Origin: JAZLDV01 sp045614925
GTDB taxonomy: Bacteria; Bacillota_I; Bacilli_A; Erysipelotrichales; Coprobacillaceae
Reading direction: 5' to 3'
Assembly (NCBI GenBank): GCA_045614925.1
Contig: JAZLDV010000045.1
Location: 1 to 6,960 of the forward strand
DNA: 6,960 bases
How positions within the stretch are numbered: position 1 is the first letter of the stretch; each line of letters opens with the position of its first letter. Below are positions 1 through 3,963 of the stretch, in pieces. Position numbers and translations under genes: made by a program. Below the pieces are notes generated by a model. It saw nothing but the letters and a program-made list of their open reading frames with translations, was not told the DNA's origin and ran no database searches.

Positions 1-336
1 CTTTGTTGTTCTTTTTTGCAATTCAACAATATATGTACCTACCAACTTATCCACATTATAATTAGATTTATTAACTACTGAATCAAAAACCTCTTGGATA
101 AAAGGTATATCTAATTTCATTAAGGTAAAATATAAAGCCGTCTTTTCTGTTTGTGTTTCTTTTAAATAATATTCAAATATTTTTTGAGTACACTTTTTAC
201 AGTACGGCACTTTACCATCAGAGAAATTAGACCAACTTGTATAAAAGTCGGATTCTTTAATTTGTCCTGTACAATTTAATAAAGGAGCATTATGTCCTTT
301 ACACATACGGACATTTTCTGTTTTTGTAGAAACCAT
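1..336 (-). CDS. Zinc-ribbon-like phage protein, 3' end outside window
   Basis: This open frame of 112 codons starts at ATG 336-334 and is still open at the left edge, so the protein is partial at its C-terminus. An AAAGGAG Shine-Dalgarno lies 6 nt before the ATG and fixes the start. Residues C12, H15, C46 and C49 form a C-x2-H / C-x2-C pair that could hold one zinc, with the second knuckle in the stretch VPYCKKCTQ. The following part is helical and charged (FEYYLKETQTEKTALYF). I recognise the general type, a small Cys-pair protein seen in many gut and Bacillota phages, but not a named function. In SPbeta-like phages genes downstream of the phosphoesterase lead towards terminase and portal, so a packaging role is possible but is inference only. 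It follows a strong hairpin and the pseudoknot, so its expression may be set by those RNA elements. Confidence 0.8.
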   Translation of the reverse strand, partial: MVSTKTENVRMCKGHNAPLLNCTGQIKESDFYTSWSNFSDGKVPYCKKCTQKIFEYYLKETQTEKTALYFTLMKLDIPFIQEVFDSVVNKSNYNVDKLVGTYIVELQKRTTK

Positions 337-355
337 AAGTAACTCCTTTAATTTC

Positions 356-391
356 AAAAGAGCCAACTACTATTTAGTAGTCAGCCCTTTT
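356..391 (-). terminator. 16-bp hairpin, probable terminator or attenuator
   Basis: On the minus strand, AAAAGGGCTGACTACT pairs with AGTAGTTGGCTCTTTT around an AAAT loop, giving 16 bp with four G-U wobbles. The wobbles would be A-C mismatches in plus-strand RNA, so the structure is selected on minus-strand RNA. The A-rich foot, GC-containing stem and short CTTTT end resemble an intrinsic terminator, although the T-run is only four bases. It ends about 20 nt before the ATG of the zinc-ribbon gene and just before its RBS, so it could be an attenuator, a processing site or an mRNA-stabilising hairpin instead. Confidence 0.6.
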
Positions 392-406
392 AATGCCTAA
401 TATGTG

Positions 407-462
407 GTGGGTAGATTATAGGTCGCTACCCACACCGACCTGCATCTTTAAGGGAGGGATGC
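407..462 (-). ncRNA. H-type RNA pseudoknot with adjoining hairpin
   Basis: Reading the minus strand, a small hairpin GCATC/GATGC (462-458 with 446-442) has the loop CCTCCCTTAAA. It is followed immediately by an H-type pseudoknot. Stem 1 is AGGTCG (441-436) with CGACCT (425-420). Stem 2 is GTGGGTA (433-427) with TACCCAC (413-407). The loops are GT, a single G, and ATAATC. Both stems are perfect and the loop lengths suit the grooves they must cross. It sits between the 113-aa gene and the zinc-ribbon gene, outside any coding frame, so it is not a frameshift signal within a gene. It could be a translation or stability control element; it does not match a riboswitch or ribozyme I can name. Confidence 0.55.
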
Positions 463-483
463 CGTATGCTTTGCGAATATATC

Positions 484-502
484 AAAAAGGATTAACCTTT
501 TT
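484..502 (-). terminator. Terminator-like hairpin overlapping the stop of the 113-aa gene
   Basis: On the minus strand the stop codon region runs into AAAAAGG, loop TTAAT, then CCTTTTT: a 7-bp stem followed by GATAT. The five-T end and A-rich foot are terminator-like, but only two G-C pairs make it weak. The sequence is symmetric enough to act in both directions. It would mark the end of the 113-aa gene's transcript, or an attenuator before the pseudoknot. Confidence 0.4.
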
Positions 503-842
503 AATCTTTATCATAAACTTCATTAGTAATACTTATGATACCACTAATAAAGGTATGGACTTCATTATTTGCCGCTTTTGTTATCTGAATATCATAATAA
601 TACGCACCTACTTCAAGGTCTTTTGTATCAGCGTGTTCTAAAACTAAAGTAAGTGTAGTATTATCTATAGTCTTTTCTATAAGACATTCGGCATCATCAT
701 AATTCTTTTTAAGCCCAAAGTTAATTACATCATCTGCTTGGACTTGATATATTTGTTTATCATTATCTACAACAACAAAAGGGAAAATTATAGTATCACC
801 TTTTGTGGCTTTAATTCCAAAATTATCAAGAAATTTAACCAT
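501..842 (-). CDS. Probable phage baseplate/tail protein, BppU-N-terminal-like fold
   Basis: A 113-aa protein with an excellent AAGGAGG Shine-Dalgarno 5 nt before its ATG. It reads as one beta-rich domain. A KGDTIIFPFVV segment (residues 14-24) opens the domain, alternating polar and hydrophobic strands follow, and the strand LEVGAYYYDIQIT (76-88) and a closing FISGIISITNEV (98-109) end it. This layout (G-D-T near the start, G-x-Y-x-Y-x-I near the end) is that of the N-terminal domain of phage baseplate upper proteins and related virion Ig-like modules. The call rests on that pattern, not on a search. The gene is shorter than full BppU proteins, which carry extra C-terminal modules. It lies alone downstream of the long structured RNA and upstream of a terminator-like hairpin. 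A 10-bp hairpin stands just before its RBS. Confidence 0.65.
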   Translation of the reverse strand: MVKFLDNFGIKATKGDTIIFPFVVVDNDKQIYQVQADDVINFGLKKNYDDAECLIEKTIDNTTLTLVLEHADTKDLEVGAYYYDIQITKAANNEVHTFISGIISITNEVYDKD

Positions 843-869
843 TTTGACCTCCTTATTTATTTACGCTCA

Positions 870-903
870 CCACAATGGGCTACTTTTATTTCACCCATCG
901 TGG
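870..903 (-). promoter_or_regulatory. 10-bp hairpin upstream of the 113-aa gene's RBS
   Basis: Minus-strand CCACGATGGG (903-894) pairs with CCCATTGTGG (879-870) around a 14-nt loop. One G-U pair at 899/874 would be an A-C mismatch on the plus strand, so the hairpin belongs to minus-strand RNA. It ends about 12 nt before the AAGGAGG of the 113-aa gene. It lacks a T-run, so a terminator is unlikely. A 5' end stabiliser, a processing site or the closing element of the structured RNA are all possible. Confidence 0.5.
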
Positions 904-948
904 CTCACAACCATAATCAATATGGCTATCTCATATGGTATGGGATAT

Positions 949-993
949 TGTAGGTACAGGAATCGAACCCATACTAGCACCACGCCTACTACA
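949..993 (-). other. tRNA-like minihelix (acceptor plus T-arm, no full cloverleaf)
   Basis: On the minus strand TGTAG (993-989) pairs with CTACA (953-949), stacked directly on GTATGGG (974-968) paired with CCTGTAC (960-954) around the loop TTCGATT. That gives 12 continuous base pairs on the 3' strand, the length of a tRNA acceptor/T-arm stack. The loop fits the T-loop rule TTCRANY with a closing G-C pair. The D and anticodon arms are replaced by a 14-nt insert TAGGCGTGGTGCTA (988-975), which can form at most a small 4-bp arm. No 5' acceptor strand for a full-length tRNA was found further upstream. It may be a degenerate tRNA, a functional tRNA mimic within the larger RNA, or a copy of a tRNA 3' end such as an attachment-site core. 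Confidence 0.5.
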
Positions 994-1361
994 CTTATAT
1001 ATGGAATGTAAACGAACTCTTTATCAATGAGAGCAAACATTACCTTGGGCTTTATTATCAATAGCCCTTTGACTTTTAATCTATGTACCTTTTGACAAAA
1101 GACCCTGTGCGGGAACAAGAAAAATCAAATGGTTAATTATTTTCTTTTGTGGTTAATTGGAAATTCCCTACCTAGAATGGTATCGTGACCTAATGTACAC
1201 GATACAGGGAATAATCCGTTCACACATAAATCATAGAGAAAGGAGGGCTTTAACTATGAATAACAAAACATTTGTGTTTGTCTTGCAAACAACATCACAA
1301 ATCTTTTTGTATGTAAACAACTTTCACGTCTGCAAGTACGTTACTTTGTTGATACATTAAC

Positions 1362-1390
1362 ATTATACCATATTATTTATCATTTGTCAA
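1362..1390 (-). promoter_or_regulatory. Perfect sigma-A promoter driving the structured RNA
   Basis: The -35 box TTGACA (1390-1385) and the -10 box TATAAT (1367-1362) are separated by 17 bp, an exact consensus match. Transcription should start near 1355, right at the foot of the first hairpin of the structured RNA. The -35 begins three bases after the phosphoesterase stop codon, so this promoter starts a new unit. Such a promoter would be read by host polymerase and needs no phage factor. Confidence 0.85.
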
Positions 1391-1392
1391 TA

Positions 1393-2592
1393 CTAATTCA
1401 AAATTATTTTATGACTTTCTATAAATCCATAATCTTTATCAAAGCCACATATCATACAAGAGCCTTTTGATATTTTATGTATTGAATTAGCATACGGGTC
1501 ATCTCCACAGAAACTTGGAAACTGAATATTTTCCACATCGTGAACACCATCTAATGAAACCCCTGTCTTTTGATTAGAGTGTAAATGTCCACATACTGAA
1601 TAATCATAAAGTTTTCTGCGTTGAATTGTAAAGTTCTTTATTGCTTCACTTTGATTCTTTTCTGTATGCCCGTGGAAACCAATTATATCAAAATTCCATA
1701 TCTTAAAGTCTAAATACATATCTCCGTCAAGTGGGGAATACATATCAATATTCTGATTATTTCTAATACCTGTTTTGATATATCTGTGTATTGTATATCC
1801 TAAATCTTCACGCACATCGTAATTTTGTAAAAATCTAGGCATAGAATGATTTCCATATACTACGTCAAATAAATTAATATGTATTTGAGTTTTTTCTACA
1901 AGCACTTCTAAAAAGCCTATTAACATATCGGATATATCAGCAACAGATTTTGAAACTGTTGAATCCATAGCCTGTAGGTTAGACATTCTTAAACATCCGT
2001 CTATTAAATCTCCAAGTAGAATAATGTTTAATTCGTCTAATTGCTTAACTCTTATAAACGATATTACCTCTGTTAAAAGTAAAGACAATCTATCTTGAAC
2101 TATCTTCATTGAATATTCATTAGTTGCGGTTTTCCAATAAGCGTTAGCGTGAATATCTGCAATACCTAACAAATATTTCATTCTTTTATTTCGGGGCATA
2201 TACTTGGGTTCTAATTTAGGAACTTCTCTTGATTGAATATATTGCCCTATCTGTTCATAGAATAATTCTTGTCTTGCACCTTCTCTGTCAAGTCTATTAC
2301 GTTCAAGATTAAGTGTTTGTAACTTTATTCTTTCAGACTTTAATTCCTTTTTAAGTTCTTTAAGACTATTAAGGTGTTCTTCATCAGAAGCAGAGCCTAA
2401 GTTACTATTTTCCATAACTTTCTTCATAACGGCAAACTGTTTACGATATTTGGCTTCACCATAATCATAACCGAGTAGTTCATTCATAATATCTTTAACC
2501 GCCTCCCAAGAGCCGATTTCATCTTTCATCTGACCTACTCGATATAACAGTTCTTCTTCTGTTTCACCATCATATCTTTTTATATCACACAT
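1393..2592 (-). CDS. Calcineurin-type metallophosphoesterase with N-terminal helical region
   Basis: A 399-aa protein starting at an ATG 6 nt after AAGAGG. The C-terminal two-thirds carries the metal-binding signature of the calcineurin-like phosphoesterase fold in order: ADIHAN (D146, H148), GDLIDG (D195, D198), GNHS (N248, H249), FHGH (H307, H309) and CGHLHS (H336, H338). All expected ligands are present, so a two-metal phosphoesterase or nuclease activity is likely. Residues 1-60 resemble a small helical DNA-binding domain. Residues 72-110 are rich in K, E, L and R with heptad spacing and probably form a coiled coil. Similar phage proteins are often compared with the small subunit of archaeal DNA polymerase D, which shares this fold; no polymerase partner is seen here. 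Its place directly after HU-like and YonK-like genes resembles the yonO-yonN-yonK-yonJ order of SPbeta as I remember it. Substrate unknown. Confidence 0.85.
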   Translation of the reverse strand: MCDIKRYDGETEEELLYRVGQMKDEIGSWEAVKDIMNELLGYDYGEAKYRKQFAVMKKVMENSNLGSASDEEHLNSLKELKKELKSERIKLQTLNLERNRLDREGARQELFYEQIGQYIQSREVPKLEPKYMPRNKRMKYLLGIADIHANAYWKTATNEYSMKIVQDRLSLLLTEVISFIRVKQLDELNIILLGDLIDGCLRMSNLQAMDSTVSKSVADISDMLIGFLEVLVEKTQIHINLFDVVYGNHSMPRFLQNYDVREDLGYTIHRYIKTGIRNNQNIDMYSPLDGDMYLDFKIWNFDIIGFHGHTEKNQSEAIKNFTIQRRKLYDYSVCGHLHSNQKTGVSLDGVHDVENIQFPSFCGDDPYANSIHKISKGSCMICGFDKDYGFIESHKIILN

Positions 2593-2602
2593 AAATTACC
2601 TC

Positions 2603-2791
2603 TTATGCTATTTCTTCCGTACTCTGTAAACTTATTTCTGAGCCAACCATTTGTTCAAGTATTTCAATAACATTATATTCTTGAACGCTATCCTTATCTT
2701 CAACTGTGCAGATAAAATCTCCGCTTTCTGTCTTATCTAAAGTTCCAATAAGTTTGATAATTTTCTTTTCTTCATAAAGATTCTTAGCCAT
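2603..2791 (-). CDS. YonK-like small phage protein
   Basis: A 62-aa protein with no cysteine except C29. Two beta segments (KKIIKLIGTLDK and DFICTVEDKDSVQEYNV) lead into a helix, IEILEQMVGSEISL, and a short acidic tail. The order of strands, helix and a final strand of ISL type, the length near 62 and the position after HU and polymerase genes match SPbeta YonK. YonK is a small protein of unknown role, reported to form an oligomer in its crystal structure. The match comes from remembered pattern, so a profile search should confirm it. The AGAGG Shine-Dalgarno lies inside the last codons of the HU-like gene, 11 nt before the ATG. The stop is 10 nt before the phosphoesterase start, so it is clearly co-transcribed. 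Confidence 0.7.
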   Translation of the reverse strand: MAKNLYEEKKIIKLIGTLDKTESGDFICTVEDKDSVQEYNVIEILEQMVGSEISLQSTEEIA

Positions 2792-2797
2792 AATATA

Positions 2798-3256
2798 TTA
2801 AACCTCTTTTCTACTGTTTGCTATTTTTAGCAAATCCACAATATTCTTAAACTTATTACCATTTTTAGAATTAACCAATTTTTCTCTATATTTGCGACCT
2901 ACATTTTTTACTTTTTTATCAGACGCTAAAATAAAATTATTTTCATTAACGCTGACATCAAATTTTTTAGCCGCACGAAATGTTATAGACTTTCTTGGTT
3001 TAACGTAAACTAATTGTTTCTCGTTATCTTTGTTTGGATTGTTAATAATCCTTTCTCCGCTTTTGCGGTCTTTGATTTCAAAGATACCAAAGTCTTTTAT
3101 GCTAATTCTATTGTTTAGTTTAAGTTGGTCTAATATAACCTTATAGATTGATTGTAAGTAATAATCAACCGAATGTGGACTTGCTTTTGCATTGTATAGA
3201 TTATTTATTTTAAGTGCAATTAAATTACACAAGTCGTCATACGAAATATCACTCAT
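2798..3256 (-). CDS. HU/IHF-family DNA-binding protein with C-terminal extension
   Basis: A 152-aa protein with the HU fold. Two N-terminal helices (SYDDLCNLIALKINNL, then a helix ending VILDQLKLNN) are followed by the signature ISIKDFGIFEIKDRKSGER. The flexible DNA-binding arm comes next, then VKPRKSITFRAAKKF, the usual closing strand and helix. HU proteins bend DNA and act as dimers. This one has about 50 extra lysine-rich residues at the C-terminus, longer than the usual 90 aa. I chose ATG 3256, which overlaps the upstream stop by 8 nt (ATGAGTGA) and gives a normal HU N-terminus. An ATG at 3286 would add ten lysine-rich residues and a 38-nt overlap without a visible RBS. SPbeta also has an HU-like gene next to its polymerase gene. 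It may shape phage DNA for transcription or replication. Confidence 0.88.
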   Translation of the reverse strand: MSDISYDDLCNLIALKINNLYNAKASPHSVDYYLQSIYKVILDQLKLNNRISIKDFGIFEIKDRKSGERIINNPNKDNEKQLVYVKPRKSITFRAAKKFDVSVNENNFILASDKKVKNVGRKYREKLVNSKNGNKFKNIVDLLKIANSRKEV

Positions 3257-3641
3257 AATGTTTTGTCTTTTCTTTGACTTTTTCATATAAGGTTCTATAA
3301 ACTTTAAATCTTATTTGAAAGAACGATGGTTCTGAATCCTTTAAGGTTACAACAGTATCGTTATCAAATAATTTATATGTACTACCACTCTTTCTTCCCA
3401 CCCTTTTATTTAAATACCAATATCCTAAGTGTGGTAAGATTATGGTCATTTCGTTATCGGCATATGGACTCATATATAAATCCGTAACTAATTGTTTGTA
3501 TAACCGAAAACATTCTGCGACTTGCTTTAAATTTAATCCTGTTTCTGAATTGTTAGAAATATATCTGTATATATCATCACTAACTAATCGTGGATTAGTT
3601 TTCTTTTTGTTTCTAAAGTTTTTAAACCTTTCATCACTCAA
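3249..3641 (-). CDS. Divergent HU-like DNA-binding protein
   Basis: A 130-aa protein starting at TTG, with AAAGGGG 12 nt upstream, a rather long spacing. No in-frame ATG or GTG offers a better start. After a basic N-terminus (RFKNFRNKKKTNPR) there is a helical pair (LNLKQVAECFRLYKQLVTDLY). MTIILPHLGYWYLNKRVG (65-82) and a basic turn RKSGS follow, then a strand and a final helix, FKVYRTLYEKVKEK. This helix-helix-beta-arm-helix plan is the HU plan, and LPHLGYWYLNKR stands where typical HU has GFGTFEVRER. The glycine-rich hinge is partly lost, so it is a diverged member or an HU-like fold by convergence. It overlaps the next HU gene by 8 nt, suggesting coupled translation and a possible heterodimer. 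Confidence 0.6.
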   Translation of the reverse strand: MSDERFKNFRNKKKTNPRLVSDDIYRYISNNSETGLNLKQVAECFRLYKQLVTDLYMSPYADNEMTIILPHLGYWYLNKRVGRKSGSTYKLFDNDTVVTLKDSEPSFFQIRFKVYRTLYEKVKEKTKHYE

Positions 3642-3963
3642 GACAGTACGCCACCCCTTTCTAAATATATTGGCAAGGTATAAAGCCCCTTGCCGTGGCT
3701 TTTCACGTAATTTAAATAACTGCGAACGTTCTCCTTATTAATTCGTTAACCCGTGTAGTTGCAACTTTACACTAAGTTAACAGTACCGCACTTGGACGTT
3801 AGCGGCTAGGCTACTCATTTCTCCAAACTTTCTGCCTTATTCTAAGAGAATGAACCTAAGTCGCACTCTCTCTCATTAGAATAGAAATATCAACTATTCC
3901 TAAACCATTGATTTTACTGAGTTTTTTAAACATTGATTTTATCTAGGTATACATAAAAAGTTG
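3642..3963 (-). other. Structured non-coding gap between polymerase and HU genes
   Basis: This 322-nt gap holds no gene with a usable start and RBS. On the minus strand it contains several hairpins: 3876-3883/3838-3845 extended by 3871-3874/3846-3849; 3802-3805/3786-3789; 3776-3781/3745-3750 enclosing 3769-3772/3753-3756; and a perfect 7-bp stem 3688-3694/3672-3678 just before the RBS of the HU-like gene. The loop of the first contains TAGG, complementary to CCTA at 3806-3809, so a tertiary or pseudoknot contact is possible. An AAGGAG at 3736-3731 has no start codon at normal distance. A frame open from 3745 ends at TGA 3638, overlapping the TTG start, and encodes GKGLYTLPIYLERGGVLS near its end. 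I could not find group I intron core motifs. Confidence 0.45.
3906..3941 (+). repeat. 11-bp direct repeat, period 25
   Basis: CATTGATTTTA occurs at 3906-3916 and again at 3931-3941, both just downstream of the polymerase gene. The spacing of 25 bp is close to two and a half helical turns. It could be a protein-binding site or the remains of a duplication. No matching copy was noticed elsewhere in the window. Confidence 0.6.

Larger units (their letters stand above)
861..1357 (-). ncRNA. Candidate ~500-nt structured RNA (stand-alone or leader)
   Basis: From the consensus promoter at 1390-1362 to the RBS of the 113-aa gene no convincing minus-strand gene exists. The RNA can instead be drawn as a row of local stems. 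The first pairs 1353-1357 with 1311-1315 and encloses 1342-1346/1334-1338. A long irregular hairpin follows (1305-1310/1263-1268, 1297-1302/1270-1275, 1286-1290/1276-1280). Further stems are 1254-1259/1231-1236; 1206-1212/1163-1169 enclosing 1198-1205/1180-1187; 1097-1101/1089-1093; 1063-1067/1047-1051; and 1037-1044/1003-1009. A tRNA-like minihelix, then 921-927/909-915 and 894-903/870-879, complete the row. Several stems contain G-U pairs that work only in minus-strand RNA. Large phage RNAs such as ROOL and GOLLD are possible relatives, but I cannot confirm membership. The alternative is a 5' untranslated leader of the late operon. A TGGTTAATT direct repeat (1130-1138, 1150-1158) lies in the one linker with little structure. 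Confidence 0.55.

Noticed and set aside
47..55. Second perfect DnaA-box 9-mer TTATCCACA
   Set aside because: It lies inside the zinc-ribbon coding sequence, with no AT-rich element or further boxes beside it, so chance is the simpler explanation.
451..497. Plus-strand mini-ORF (ATG 466, nine codons) after AAGGGAGG, followed by the plus-strand reading of the 484-502 hairpin
   Set aside because: RBS and terminator are well placed, but the product is only nine residues, no plus-strand promoter is seen, and the wobble pairs of the adjacent 356-391 hairpin indicate minus-strand RNA.
393..641. Plus-strand ORF of 82 codons
   Set aside because: It lies mostly antisense to the 113-aa gene and across the pseudoknot and terminator. 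It has no RBS at its start and an AT-biased composition without protein-like pattern.
891..1118. Minus-strand 75-codon ORF in the structured RNA
   Set aside because: No RBS at its start, and it runs through the tRNA-like minihelix and several hairpins whose pairing explains the sequence better.
949..1360. tmRNA, suggested by the T-arm at the 3' side of a long RNA
   Set aside because: No matching 5' acceptor strand TGTAGGT with the usual tmRNA 5' motif was found upstream, and the acceptor pairs locally instead.
3638..3706. 22-codon minus-strand ORF from GTG 3706
   Set aside because: The nearest RBS-like AAGGAG is about 24 nt upstream, too far for the GTG, so it is not called as a gene.
3642..3963. 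Group I or group II intron
   Set aside because: I could not find the P/Q/R/S core segments of group I or a domain V of group II, and the gap is too short for a typical group II intron. It is kept only as an alternative in the findings.
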